From the NCBI GenBank assembly GCA_944358735.1, contig CALVRT010000073.1, positions 1 to 38,525 of the forward strand: a DNA stretch of 38,525 nt, given 5' to 3'. This document shows, one piece after another, positions 17,344 to 26,513 of this stretch (within the stretch, counting starts at the first letter, position 1; each line of letters begins with the position of its first letter). A program made the translations under genes and the position numbers. A model generated the notes under the pieces. That model was given only the letters and a program-made list of their open reading frames with translations, made no database searches and had not been told where the DNA came from. Source of the DNA: an uncultured Bacilli bacterium (GTDB lineage: Bacteria > Bacillota_I > Bacilli_A > RF39 > UBA660).

Positions 17344-19014
17344 ATGAAGAAATATTGGAAAAAAATAAATAAACATTATTTAATTTTATTTTTAGTTGCA
17401 ATTATTTTATTTGCTTCATATGGTAATGGCTATGATATGAGGCACGATGCGGTTTTTCATTTTGCTAATTTAATGGGGTATATTAGTAATTTTGAAATTT
17501 TTAATATTAGTAAAATTGTTGATATTGTTGCAAGTGGTTTTGGCTATGGCACAGGGATTTTTTATCCACCGCTCGCTCATCATACCATAGTATATATTTA
17601 TGAGTTTTTAAATATTTTTAATTTAAATATATTTGCGGCTGTTAAAGCGGGGTATTTTTTAAGTTTCCTATTATCAGGAATATTTATGTATGTTTTTGTA
17701 AGCAAAGTATTTAAAAATAAAAATGCGGCCCTTTTATCAGCTATTTTCTATATGCTTTTCCCGTATCATATTTTAGATATATTCTTTAGAGATGCTATGT
17801 CAGAATCGTTTATTTTTATCTTTATACCATTAATCTTTTTGGGACTTTATTATTTATTTAACAATGATAAAAAGAATTTTTTACTATGTTTTGTTCTTGG
17901 CTATACGGGAGCAATTTTATCTCATTTAGTATTATCTATTTATTTAACGTTCTTTGTAATTTTATTTTTGTTATTTAACATTAAAAAAGTCTTTACCAAA
18001 AAGAATATTTTAAATTTGTGTTTAGCTTCAGTTTTGATATTAATTTTTGTTTCCCCATTTATTATTCCGATGGCTCAACATATGTTAAAAGGTGACTATA
18101 TGGTATTTTATCCTTATCATATGTTTAATAAATGGTCTGTGGAAAGTACGGCAGTTACATTAAAAACAATTACAGAAATTCCTGAAAGTGGTAATTATAT
18201 CGCTTCTTATATTTATTTTACCGTCGATTTTGTAGCTTTATTCTGTTTTATTTGTGTACTTGTAAATTTTAAAAAGGTAAAAGAAAATAAATTTGCTTTA
18301 AGTTTTATAATATTGACATTTGTCTGCGCCTTTATGTTATCGCCATTATTTCCTTGGGATAAAATGCCTAACTTTTTACTTAATATTCAGTTTGTCTGGC
18401 GAATTTTTACGTTTTTGGCCTTCTTTATGAGTGTGGTGGCTGGACTTGTAATTTTACAATTCAAAAACAATCAAAAAATAATAATGACGCTTTTAGCTTT
18501 TTTAACAATCATTTTTGGCTTATATATGGTTAATACTAAAAATTTTACGTCTATTTCATTAGATGAATATGACTTAAGTACTTTAGGTTTAGGTTGGCAA
18601 AAAGAATATTTACCGCGCAAAGCTTATAACAATTATGATTATTTTCAAAATCGTGAGCATGATATAGTTTTCATAGACGGTGAAGGTAAAGTAAATGATA
18701 TTAAAGAAAAAGTTCCAGAACTTACTTTTGATATTAAAACTAAAGGTGCAACTATAGAATTACCACGATTATATTATTTTGGTTATAAGGTTACTTTAGA
18801 TGGTAAAAAACTTGATTATAAAGAAAGTGAAAATGGTTTTATTCAAATAGATATTCCAAATTCTGGAACTGTAGAAGTAGTTTATGAAGGTACTCTAGCT
18901 TATCAAATTAGTCATTATGCCAGTTTGGTTATATTTATAATTTATATTGGTTATTTACTTAATTTACATCAAAAAATATTTAAAAGGAGAACAAAAGATG
19001 AAAAGAGTAGTTAG
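17344..19014 (+). CDS. Large polytopic membrane protein, GT-C/YfhO-like (paralogue of 24745-26436)
   Basis: 556 residues with about 11-12 helices. Short acidic first loop M-R-H-D-A-V-F-H followed by GFGYGTGIFYPPLAHH resembles the early loops of GT-C-type enzymes and of the membrane family annotated as 6-pyruvoyl-tetrahydropterin synthase-related. A soluble segment of about 90 residues (E-L-T-F-D-I-K-T-K through G-T-V-E-V-V-Y) looks like a small beta domain before the last helix, as in YfhO-like proteins. GGTGAG precedes ATG 17344. Probably a polyprenyl-phosphate-dependent sugar transferase acting on the outer face; no catalytic assignment can be proved. It shares layout and long stretches with the protein at 24745. 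Confidence 0.65.
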   Translation: MKKYWKKINKHYLILFLVAIILFASYGNGYDMRHDAVFHFANLMGYISNFEIFNISKIVDIVASGFGYGTGIFYPPLAHHTIVYIYEFLNIFNLNIFAAVKAGYFLSFLLSGIFMYVFVSKVFKNKNAALLSAIFYMLFPYHILDIFFRDAMSESFIFIFIPLIFLGLYYLFNNDKKNFLLCFVLGYTGAILSHLVLSIYLTFFVILFLLFNIKKVFTKKNILNLCLASVLILIFVSPFIIPMAQHMLKGDYMVFYPYHMFNKWSVESTAVTLKTITEIPESGNYIASYIYFTVDFVALFCFICVLVNFKKVKENKFALSFIILTFVCAFMLSPLFPWDKMPNFLLNIQFVWRIFTFLAFFMSVVAGLVILQFKNNQKIIMTLLAFLTIIFGLYMVNTKNFTSISLDEYDLSTLGLGWQKEYLPRKAYNNYDYFQNREHDIVFIDGEGKVNDIKEKVPELTFDIKTKGATIELPRLYYFGYKVTLDGKKLDYKESENGFIQIDIPNSGTVEVVYEGTLAYQISHYASLVIFIIYIGYLLNLHQKIFKRRTKDEKSS

Positions 19015-20587
19015 TTTAAACGATAAGTCGCAAATTATTTGTAAAATTATATTATTTATTTCTATAATCGCTTTAAGTTTATTTTGGTGTGCAAGCTGTG
19101 AAAAAGAAATAATGATAATTGGTGCTGTTTTAGCCACTTTTATTTCTTTATATTTGATTAAATTTAAGTTTAAAGATATATTTGTCAAAATAGATAGTTT
19201 ATATTTGTTAATTTCCTTTTTAATTAGCAATTACATTGCTAGGAATTATTATAATTTTCATCTTGACGGTCATGCTGGTGATTTCTTTGCTTTTCCACAT
19301 TGGCCTTTAATTATTTTAACTATTTTTTCAACTTTCGCTTTAACTATTTTTATCTATTTAGGGTTAAAAAAATTAGTTCCATTATTAAAAAAATTTATTA
19401 AAAGCTTAACAAAATTCGAAAGATGGTATCTTATTATTACTTTTATAGGGGCATTTATCTTAACTTATATAATTTATAATATAACTACAGCTTTTTATTA
19501 TTCACCAATAGCTAATTATGATATTCTTTATACATCAGATAGTGCAGCATTGCTTAAAGGAGATGCGTTTTTCAATATCAATATGGTTGAGAATGATTTA
19601 AGGCAACCTTTATTTGGACTATTTGCTTTACCATTTGCTTTTTTAGCCAAAGTTTTATGCGACATATTTTTCTTTGTAGCTAATGGCTATGCGGTTTTCT
19701 TAACGACCATTCAAATAAGTTTGCTTGCCATTACAGTGCTTATGCTTATGAGATTACTTAAACTTAACGATAAACAAAAGTTAAACTATATACTTCTTTA
19801 TTTTTCAGCTTTTAGTACAATAATGTTTTCCTTTATTATGGAACAATATATAATTGGTTTGTTTTATTTGATATTAATGATATATGTTTATTATCAAAGT
19901 AAAGTAGAAGTTAATTATACATATATTGCTTCGGTTGGTACATTATTAACTTCTGGTATCTGTCTGCCTTTTATTTCTAAAACTAAAAAAATAAAAATTT
20001 GGTTTAAAAATGCTTTAAAATGTGCTTTAGTATTTTTTATAGTGATGATTATTGCCGGCCAGTTTTCTGAAATAGTAGGTGTAGTGGATAACCTAAAATC
20101 ATTACTTAATTATAGCGGTGAGAAGGTTACATTTATAGAGCGATTTGAGCAGTTTTTAGCCTTTATTCAAAGCATCTTTTTAGGTCCTGATACAAGAGTA
20201 ATTCAAAATACTGGATACTTAAGTTTACTTTTGGAAAAAGTAAATGGTTTTAGTATATTTGGTATTATTATTTTAGTTATTTGTTTGATAAGTTTAATTT
20301 TAAATAGAAAAAATAAAATGGCAAAAGTTTCTGGCCTTTGGATATTATTCTCATTTGTCTTACTTTGTGTAGTAGGCTGGGGAACCGCTGAAAACGGGCT
20401 TATATTATATTCGTTATATTTTTCTTGGGCTTACATAATTTTAATATATTTATTTATTGATAAGATAGTTAAAAACGAACTAATTAAGCGAATAATTATT
20501 ATTGTCCTATGCATAAGTATGTTTGCTTTCAATATTCCGGCTTTTTTAGAAATTGCTAAATTTGGAATTGTTAACTATCCCGCGTAA
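18998..20587 (+). CDS. Polytopic membrane protein, possible GT-C-type transferase
   Basis: 529 residues, about 12 hydrophobic helices, no soluble domain of note. A loop after about residue 150 contains YDILYTSDSAALLKGDAFF and N-D-L-R-Q-P-L-F-G, acidic and polar residues between helices that recall a GT-C first loop, but here it lies after four or five helices. I do not recognise the family with confidence. AGGAG (18985-18989) is eight bases before ATG 18998, inside the end of the preceding gene; an in-frame upstream ATG at 18947 has no ribosome binding site and is rejected. A hairpin terminator follows the stop. Its place at the end of the first capsule unit suggests envelope-polymer work. 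Confidence 0.6.
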   Translation: MKRVVSLNDKSQIICKIILFISIIALSLFWCASCEKEIMIIGAVLATFISLYLIKFKFKDIFVKIDSLYLLISFLISNYIARNYYNFHLDGHAGDFFAFPHWPLIILTIFSTFALTIFIYLGLKKLVPLLKKFIKSLTKFERWYLIITFIGAFILTYIIYNITTAFYYSPIANYDILYTSDSAALLKGDAFFNINMVENDLRQPLFGLFALPFAFLAKVLCDIFFFVANGYAVFLTTIQISLLAITVLMLMRLLKLNDKQKLNYILLYFSAFSTIMFSFIMEQYIIGLFYLILMIYVYYQSKVEVNYTYIASVGTLLTSGICLPFISKTKKIKIWFKNALKCALVFFIVMIIAGQFSEIVGVVDNLKSLLNYSGEKVTFIERFEQFLAFIQSIFLGPDTRVIQNTGYLSLLLEKVNGFSIFGIIILVICLISLILNRKNKMAKVSGLWILFSFVLLCVVGWGTAENGLILYSLYFSWAYIILIYLFIDKIVKNELIKRIIIIVLCISMFAFNIPAFLEIAKFGIVNYPA

Positions 20588-20595
20588 TATTATCC

Positions 20596-20625
20596 GTCTT
20601 AAAGACTTTATTCTTTAAGACTTTT
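20596..20625 (+). terminator. Hairpin terminator inside the polysaccharide locus
   Basis: GTCTTAAAG (20596-20604) pairs perfectly with CTTTAAGAC (20613-20621) over an eight-base loop, followed by only four T. It probably gives partial termination between the two halves of the locus. Confidence 0.65.
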
Positions 20626-20629
20626 CGTG

Positions 20630-20635
20630 TATAAT
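20630..20635 (+). promoter_or_regulatory. -10 box of a promoter for the second half of the locus
   Basis: TATAAT directly after the hairpin at 20596-20625. No convincing -35 is visible: it would fall within the hairpin loop. Transcription would start near 20642, leaving a leader of about 25 bases before ATG 20667. Confidence 0.5.
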
Positions 20636-20666
20636 GTATTTAGAGAAATATAGAGGGAGTGAGATA

Positions 20667-21611
20667 ATGCCTAAAGTAAGTGTGATTGTTCCAGTTTATA
20701 ATGTTGAAGATTATTTAAAAAAATGTTTAGATAGTCTAATTAGCCAAACATTTAGTGATTTTGAGGTTATTATCGTTAATGATGGAAGCCCTGATAATAG
20801 TCAAAAAATTATTGATAAATATACGAAAAAATATGTTAATTTTAAAGGTTTTATTAAAGAGAATGGTGGTTTATCTGATGCGCGTAATTATGGTATAAAA
20901 AAGGCTAAAGGTGATTTTGTTGCTTTAGTTGATAGTGATGATTATGTAGCTAATGATTTTTTAGAAAAAATGTATAATAAAGCTATAAAAGATAATTTAG
21001 ATATTGTGGTTTGTGATACTGTAAATGTTTATGAAGATGGAAGAAAACAATTAATTAAATCTGATTTACATTATAGTAATAGTAATATTAAAAACTATTT
21101 ACTCGCTCCACCGACGGGTTGTATTCGGTTGTATAAAAGAAATTTATTATTAAAAGAAGAATTTAAAAAAGGTATATTATATGAAGATTTAGAATTAGTG
21201 CCAGGTTTAGTTTTACAAACAAAAAAAGTTGGTTTTTTAGAAGAAGGATTGTATTATTATTTACAACGTTCTGGTTCAATTATGAAACAAGTTAAATTTA
21301 ATGAAAAGCTTTTAGATATTTTTAAAGTTTTAGATGTTAATTATCAAAAATTAACGAAAAAATATTCACTTGAAGTAGAGTATTTATACATAACTAATTT
21401 ACTTAGGACCACAACTTTGAGATTTTTAGAGTATAAAAACACGAAAAAATATCTAAAACAAATAAACGATATTATGACTAAAAGATTTCCTAATTGGATG
21501 GAAAACATTTATTTTAAAAAGTCTAGTAAAAAACTACAATTAGCGTGTAAACTCGCATATAAAAAGCATTATTTTCTATTAAGAATAATAAAGAAAATAA
21601 CTAATAAATAG
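20667..21611 (+). CDS. Glycosyltransferase family 2
   Basis: 314 residues. N-terminal GT-A domain with KVSVIVPVYNVEDYLKKCL, V-N-D-G-S-P-D-N-S, N-G-G-L-S-D-A-R-N and the metal site V-D-S-D-D-Y-V; helical C-terminal 100 residues. The sequence is close to the GT2 at 23778, sharing the unusual S-P-D-N-S-Q-K form of the loop, so the two are probably recent duplicates with different acceptors. GGGAGTGAGAT lies before ATG 20667; an ATG at 20634 overlaps the -10 box and is rejected. First gene of the second transcription unit. Confidence 0.9.
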   Translation: MPKVSVIVPVYNVEDYLKKCLDSLISQTFSDFEVIIVNDGSPDNSQKIIDKYTKKYVNFKGFIKENGGLSDARNYGIKKAKGDFVALVDSDDYVANDFLEKMYNKAIKDNLDIVVCDTVNVYEDGRKQLIKSDLHYSNSNIKNYLLAPPTGCIRLYKRNLLLKEEFKKGILYEDLELVPGLVLQTKKVGFLEEGLYYYLQRSGSIMKQVKFNEKLLDIFKVLDVNYQKLTKKYSLEVEYLYITNLLRTTTLRFLEYKNTKKYLKQINDIMTKRFPNWMENIYFKKSSKKLQLACKLAYKKHYFLLRIIKKITNK

Positions 21612-21619
21612 GTGGTAAT

Positions 21620-22759
21620 ATGAAAAAAATTTTATTTTTACAAATAAAAGGTAATTCTTTAGGTGGCGTTTGGTTTGTTAATAAATCTTTAGGTGAAGAA
21701 TTTATCAAAAGAGGCTATCATACTGAAGTATTAGCTATTCGAAATAATCATCCTGGTATAGAAATTAAGGATACACCGTTAATGGTTACAACGATAAATA
21801 AAATAGATGCTTGGGAGATAGTTCACCGGAGAGATGTCCTTAACACTTTAAAAAAAAGTAGTTTTTTCAAAACTTTAAAAGCATATTTTAAAGATAAAAG
21901 AAAGCTTAAAGAAGATTATAAACAAATGAAAAAATTTATAAAAAATTATAATCCTGATTATATTATTGCTTCGCATTATCAAACTTTATTTGGTGTGCCT
22001 AAAGAATATTTATCAAAAACTATTTTTGTTCAGCATTCTAGTTTCGACTATTTATTAATGGATAAATTTAATGTTCAAACATTAAAAAAATTAAATCAAA
22101 GACTATTTAAATTGTGCTGGCTTTGTGAATCAGCAATGAACCGAGCGATAGAATTTGGTTTTACAAATAATACTTATATTTATAATCCTAATAAATTTAC
22201 AATCAAAAAAAGAGCAGATGTTGTAAAAAATAAAAAAATAGTGGTGGTTACGAGAATTCACCCTGAAAAACGAATAGATTTAATGATTAAAATGGTGGCT
22301 GAAGTATTAACTGATTTTCCAACTTGGACATTTGAAATATATGGAACAGGGACTTTTAATGATAAAACTAAACAAATACTTGAAACAAGTAAGCAGATAT
22401 TTTATAGAGGTATTACCGATAATCCTTTAAATGTTTTATTAACATCATCTTTATCCTTAAATACATCTATTTATGAAGGATTTTCTTTAAGCATTATTGA
22501 AGGTTTTTCTTGTGGTCTTCCAGTAATTGCATTTGATTTTGGTGAGTCAGCTAAAGAACAAATTATTGATGATTATAATGGATATGTTATTCCTAAAGAT
22601 GATATTAATGCTTTTAAAAATTGTTTGAAAGAAATTTTAACAAATCCTCAAAAATTAGAAGAGTTATCTAAAAATGCCAAATTATTTTCTAAACAATTTG
22701 AAGTTTCTAAAGTTGTAGATAAATGGGAAGCACTATTTAGAGAAATGGATAAAATGTAA
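21620..22759 (+). CDS. Glycosyltransferase family 4 (GT-B fold)
   Basis: 379 residues. Two Rossmann-like halves: the N-terminal acceptor half has K-G-N-S-L-G-G-V-W, and the C-terminal nucleotide-sugar half has VVVTRIHPEKRIDLMI (208-223), Y-G-T-G and the retaining E-x7-E motif, Y-E-G-F-S-L-S-I-I-E (Glu286, Glu294). It is a cytoplasmic retaining transferase that adds one sugar to the repeat unit. AGGTGGTAAT precedes ATG 21620, eight bases after the preceding stop. The sugar is unknown. Confidence 0.88.
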   Translation: MKKILFLQIKGNSLGGVWFVNKSLGEEFIKRGYHTEVLAIRNNHPGIEIKDTPLMVTTINKIDAWEIVHRRDVLNTLKKSSFFKTLKAYFKDKRKLKEDYKQMKKFIKNYNPDYIIASHYQTLFGVPKEYLSKTIFVQHSSFDYLLMDKFNVQTLKKLNQRLFKLCWLCESAMNRAIEFGFTNNTYIYNPNKFTIKKRADVVKNKKIVVVTRIHPEKRIDLMIKMVAEVLTDFPTWTFEIYGTGTFNDKTKQILETSKQIFYRGITDNPLNVLLTSSLSLNTSIYEGFSLSIIEGFSCGLPVIAFDFGESAKEQIIDDYNGYVIPKDDINAFKNCLKEILTNPQKLEELSKNAKLFSKQFEVSKVVDKWEALFREMDKM

Positions 22760-22773
22760 GGGCGTGGTTAGCA

Positions 22774-23766
22774 ATGGATAAAATTGATTTTGTTATTTTA
22801 TGGGTCGACGGTAACGACCAAACTTGGCTCAATGAAAAAAATAAATATAGTAAAGCAAAAGTTGATAGTGACGAAAAAAAATACCGCGATTATGATATTT
22901 TAAAGTATTGGTTTCGCGCTGTCGAAAAATATACACCGTGGGTCAATAAAATTCATTTTGTAACATATGGACATTTACCAAGATGGCTAGATTTAAATAA
23001 TCCAAAGTTAAACGTTGTTAAACACGAAGATTTTATTCCAAGAGAATATTTACCAACTTTTAATTCTCACACTATAGAACTTAATATCCATAGAATTAAG
23101 AATTTGGCGGATAAATTTGTTTATTTTAATGATGATATGTTTATCTTAAAAGAGTTAACTCCTGAATATTTTTTTAAAAATAATTTGCCATGTGATATTT
23201 GGGAGGAAGATATCTTAATTTTAGATAAAACCTCTGATTTGAATTTTGCACATATTTTAGTTAATGATTTAAAGGTTATAAATAAAAATTTTGATAAACA
23301 TAAGTGTATTAAGAAAAACTTTTTCAAATGGTTTAATTTTAAATATGGTAAAGGTTTATTAAAAAATATATTATTAGGTTTTTGGGGAAATATTGCTGGT
23401 TTTTATAATTATCATATGCCAAACGCCTATTTAAAGGAGACATTTGTTAAGGTGTGGCTTAAAGAACAGCAAATTATGCATAATTCTTGTTTAACAAAGT
23501 TTCGCGATGATAATGATGTTAATCAGTACGTTATGAGTCTATGGCAAATATATTCAGGACAGTTCATACCTAAATCTCATAAAAAATTTGGCCGTATCTT
23601 TACGTTAAATGATAATAATACTAAACTTTATAATTTTTTAAAAAATCCTGACCGACCAATGGTTTGTATTAATGATGGTGATGTTCAAAATTTTGATAAA
23701 GTTAAAAATGAATTATGTACTTTATTGGAACAAAAATTTCCAGAAAAAAGTAGCTTTGAAAAATAG
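22774..23766 (+). CDS. Stealth-family sugar-phosphate transferase
   Basis: 330 residues with all four Stealth regions in order: CR1 IDFVILWVDGNDQTW (3-17); CR2 from R-D-Y-D-I-L-K-Y-W through IHFVTYGHLPRWL to K-F-V-Y-F-N-D-D-M-F-I; CR3 around W-L-K-E-Q-Q-I-M-H-N-S; and CR4 near M-V-C-I-N-D-G-D-V. Stealth proteins, related to the GlcNAc-1-phosphotransferase catalytic core, join sugars through phosphodiester bonds, usually hexose or GlcNAc 1-phosphate in capsules. The locus therefore probably makes a polymer or branch with a sugar-phosphate link besides any LicD product. GGGCGTGG lies before ATG 22774. Confidence 0.9.
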   Translation: MDKIDFVILWVDGNDQTWLNEKNKYSKAKVDSDEKKYRDYDILKYWFRAVEKYTPWVNKIHFVTYGHLPRWLDLNNPKLNVVKHEDFIPREYLPTFNSHTIELNIHRIKNLADKFVYFNDDMFILKELTPEYFFKNNLPCDIWEEDILILDKTSDLNFAHILVNDLKVINKNFDKHKCIKKNFFKWFNFKYGKGLLKNILLGFWGNIAGFYNYHMPNAYLKETFVKVWLKEQQIMHNSCLTKFRDDNDVNQYVMSLWQIYSGQFIPKSHKKFGRIFTLNDNNTKLYNFLKNPDRPMVCINDGDVQNFDKVKNELCTLLEQKFPEKSSFEK

Positions 23767-23777
23767 GAGTGATAAAT

Positions 23778-24740
23778 ATGCCTAAAATTAGTGTAATAGT
23801 ACCAGTTTATAATGTCGAAAAATATATAGATAAATGTTTGGACTCTTTAGCCAAACAAACATTTGAAGATATTGAAATAATTATTGTAAATGATGGAAGC
23901 CCTGATAATAGCCAAAAAGTCATTGATAACTATGTTAAAAAATATTCAAACTTTAAAAGTTATATTAAAGAAAACGGTGGACAAGCTTCGGCTAGAAATT
24001 ATGGCTTAAAAAAGGCAAGTGGTGAATATATTGGTTTTGTTGATAGTGATGACTATGTAGAAAACAATATGTTTGAAAAATTATATAATAAAGCTAAAAG
24101 TCAGGACTTTGATGTAGTCGCTTGTGATACTAATTTAATTCAAAATGGCCAAACTATGATTATTTCATCGTTAGTTGAAAAAGATATAAATACTAAAGAA
24201 GAAATGAAAAAACAAATGATTAATTTTTATCCTGTAGTTTGGAATAAAATATATAAACGTGAGTTATTTAATAAAGAAACTTATTTTAAGGAAGGCGTAT
24301 TGTTTGAAGATGTTGAAATTCTTTACAAACTATTTCCTTACATAAAAAAAATGGGAACAGTTAAAGAACCTTTAATAAATTATGTTCAAAGAGAAAACTC
24401 AACCGTCAATACATTTGATAACCGGTTATATGATTATATAGATAATTGGAACGGACTTATAGACTTTTATCAAAAACATAATTTATATGATGAATATAAG
24501 GAAGAACTGGAATATTGTTATGTTAGATATGTGTATGCTACTTTTATTAAAGGAGTTTCTAATTTTCCTTATGCGAAATTTAAAAAAGCTGTAGATACAG
24601 CTATAAATAATGTTAAAAGTCATTTCCCTAATTATAAGCAAAACAAATATTTTGATAGAAGTCCTAAAAGTAAATATTTACTTAATTTTAACAAATTAAT
24701 GGCAAAAATATTATATTATAAAATGAAATTAAGTAGGTGA
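23778..24740 (+). CDS. Glycosyltransferase family 2
   Basis: 320 residues. Motifs: KISVIVPVYNVEKYIDKCL at the N-terminus, V-N-D-G-S-P-D-N-S, N-G-G-Q-A-S-A-R-N and V-D-S-D-D-Y-V. Closest in the window to the GT2 at 20667, with a share of features (Q-A-S-A-R-N) with that at 8064. The helical C-terminal third is rich in Tyr, Lys and Asn. AGGAGTGAT precedes ATG 23778; a GTG at 23769 overlaps that site. Directly after the Stealth gene and four bases before a GT-C-like gene. Confidence 0.9.
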   Translation: MPKISVIVPVYNVEKYIDKCLDSLAKQTFEDIEIIIVNDGSPDNSQKVIDNYVKKYSNFKSYIKENGGQASARNYGLKKASGEYIGFVDSDDYVENNMFEKLYNKAKSQDFDVVACDTNLIQNGQTMIISSLVEKDINTKEEMKKQMINFYPVVWNKIYKRELFNKETYFKEGVLFEDVEILYKLFPYIKKMGTVKEPLINYVQRENSTVNTFDNRLYDYIDNWNGLIDFYQKHNLYDEYKEELEYCYVRYVYATFIKGVSNFPYAKFKKAVDTAINNVKSHFPNYKQNKYFDRSPKSKYLLNFNKLMAKILYYKMKLSR

Positions 24741-24744
24741 CATT

Positions 24745-26436
24745 ATGAAAAACATATGGAATAAAATCGATAAAAAAATATTAATAATTTTATTTGTAGC
24801 AATATGTATTTTCGCATCTAATTTGTTTGATGGTTATTATAAAGGTTCTGACACTACTTTCCATCTTTCTCACTTATTAGCGTATGCTTCTAATTTTAGT
24901 TTTGCTGATTTATTTGGTGGAGATATTTTACCAAAAGTAGCCAATGACTTTGGTTATGGGACAAGGCTTTTTTATGCACCACTTGGTTATAATATAGTTG
25001 TTTTGATATATTCTTTTATTAAATATTTCGGTTTTGGTATTATTTTGGCTATTAAACTATCTTATTTGTTAACATTATTTTTATCTGGCCTCTTTATGTA
25101 TTTGTTTGTTAATAAAGTCTTTAAGAATAAATGGGTAGGGTTATTAAGTGCAGTATTTTATATGAGTTTTCCGTATCATATGTTAGATATATTTTTCAGA
25201 GATGCAATCTCCGAAGTTTTCTTTTTTACTTTTATTCCTTTAATTTTCTTAGGATTAGAGTATTTATTTGAAAACAAAAATAAATATTTTTATATATGCT
25301 TTGTCAGTGGATATGTATTTTCTACTTGTTCCCATTTAGTATTATCTATTTATTTAACCGGTTTTGTTTTCTTATATTTGATTTTAAACTATAAGAAAGT
25401 ATTAAATAAAAAAGCAATTTTAAGTTTAATAATAAGCGCGGTTATAATTTTATTATTAGTATCACCATTTGTAATTCCACTTGCTGAACATATGCTAAAT
25501 GGTAACTATATGGTGTTTGAATATGGCTTTATGGCTACTAAAGAAAGCCTTGCCTCATTTACTTTGGATTTAGGAGATATATTTTATTTTCCGACCGAAG
25601 GTGATACTGCTTTTTATACATTTAGTTATGTTGTGGTTATCGCATTTATTGTTGTATTATTTTGTGGTTATCAAAAAATTGATAATAAAAGTAGTTATAT
25701 AAAATTTATAATTTTACTTTTTATAGGTCTTTTTATGGTAACAAGATTTTTCCCTTGGGATAAATTACCATCTTTCTTAATTAGTATTCAATTTCCTTAT
25801 CGTATTGAAGTTTTCATTTGTTTCTTTATGAGCATTTTAGCTGCTTTAATTGTTTTATTGGTAAAAAGAAACAATCAAAAAATTATAGTAACAATATTAT
25901 CTTGTATTTCGGTAATTTTTGCTATTTACTTGGTTAATCTTCATAATTATGATGAAATTGATTTAAAAAAAGTTCAAACTAGTGGAATTGGCGAAACTTG
26001 GGGGCTTGAATATTTACCAGCCAAGGCTTACTATAACCGGGATTATATATTAGAACGTAATAATAAAATTAAAATCATCAACGGTGAGGCAAAAATAGAT
26101 AACTATGTTAATGAAACTCCAGAACTTTCCTTTGATATTGAAACAGAGAAAGCAACATTAGAATTACCAAGAATTTATTATCTTGGCTATGAAATTGAAC
26201 TAGATGGCAAGAAAATTAATTATTATGAAAATGATAATGGTTTTATACAGATTGATGTTAATAATTCTGGCACGGTAACTTTAAAATATGTTGGAACTAC
26301 TGGACACAAAATAGCTTTATGTCTTTTTACATTCGCTATTGTAATAATTATTGGCTATTTTGTATTTACCAGGAAAAAAGAAATTATTTTAAATAAATTA
26401 AATAATAAACGTCATAGAAGAAATGCTAAAAAATAG
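24745..26436 (+). CDS. Large polytopic membrane protein, GT-C/YfhO-like (paralogue of 17344-19014)
   Basis: 563 residues, about 11-12 helices, then a beta-rich segment (E-L-S-F-D-I-E-T-E to G-T-V-T-L-K-Y) and a final helix with a basic tail (H-R-R-N-A-K-K). The first loop has G-S-D-T-T-F-H and then DFGYGTRLFYAPLGYN; the same segments in the same order occur in the protein at 17344, as do FPYHMLDIFFRDAISEVFFF and the F-P-W-D-K loop. This looks like a duplicated enzyme with a different specificity. Likely a lipid-linked-sugar transferase on the outer face. GGTGAC is before ATG 24745. It is the last gene of the second unit. Confidence 0.65.
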   Translation: MKNIWNKIDKKILIILFVAICIFASNLFDGYYKGSDTTFHLSHLLAYASNFSFADLFGGDILPKVANDFGYGTRLFYAPLGYNIVVLIYSFIKYFGFGIILAIKLSYLLTLFLSGLFMYLFVNKVFKNKWVGLLSAVFYMSFPYHMLDIFFRDAISEVFFFTFIPLIFLGLEYLFENKNKYFYICFVSGYVFSTCSHLVLSIYLTGFVFLYLILNYKKVLNKKAILSLIISAVIILLLVSPFVIPLAEHMLNGNYMVFEYGFMATKESLASFTLDLGDIFYFPTEGDTAFYTFSYVVVIAFIVVLFCGYQKIDNKSSYIKFIILLFIGLFMVTRFFPWDKLPSFLISIQFPYRIEVFICFFMSILAALIVLLVKRNNQKIIVTILSCISVIFAIYLVNLHNYDEIDLKKVQTSGIGETWGLEYLPAKAYYNRDYILERNNKIKIINGEAKIDNYVNETPELSFDIETEKATLELPRIYYLGYEIELDGKKINYYENDNGFIQIDVNNSGTVTLKYVGTTGHKIALCLFTFAIVIIIGYFVFTRKKEIILNKLNNKRHRRNAKK

Positions 26437-26463
26437 TATTTTTTCTTTTTTGACAATAGAAAT

Positions 26464-26493
26464 TTGTAATTTAAAGTTATTTTATGGTAGAAT
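26464..26493 (+). promoter_or_regulatory. Promoter of the SGNH-like gene
   Basis: TTGTAA (26464-26469), an 18-base spacer and extended -10 TGGTAGAAT (26485-26493). A better -35 match, TTGACA at 26450-26455, has no -10 at the right distance. Confidence 0.55.
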
Positions 26494-26513
26494 AATTAAA
26501 GTGGTGATTTAGT

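Noticed and set aside
26428-26456. AT-only hairpin and TTGACA after the gene ending at 26436
   Set aside because: The stem is A-T only, with a loop too small to be stable, and TTGACA at 26450 lacks a -10 at proper distance; the promoter at 26464-26493 fits better.
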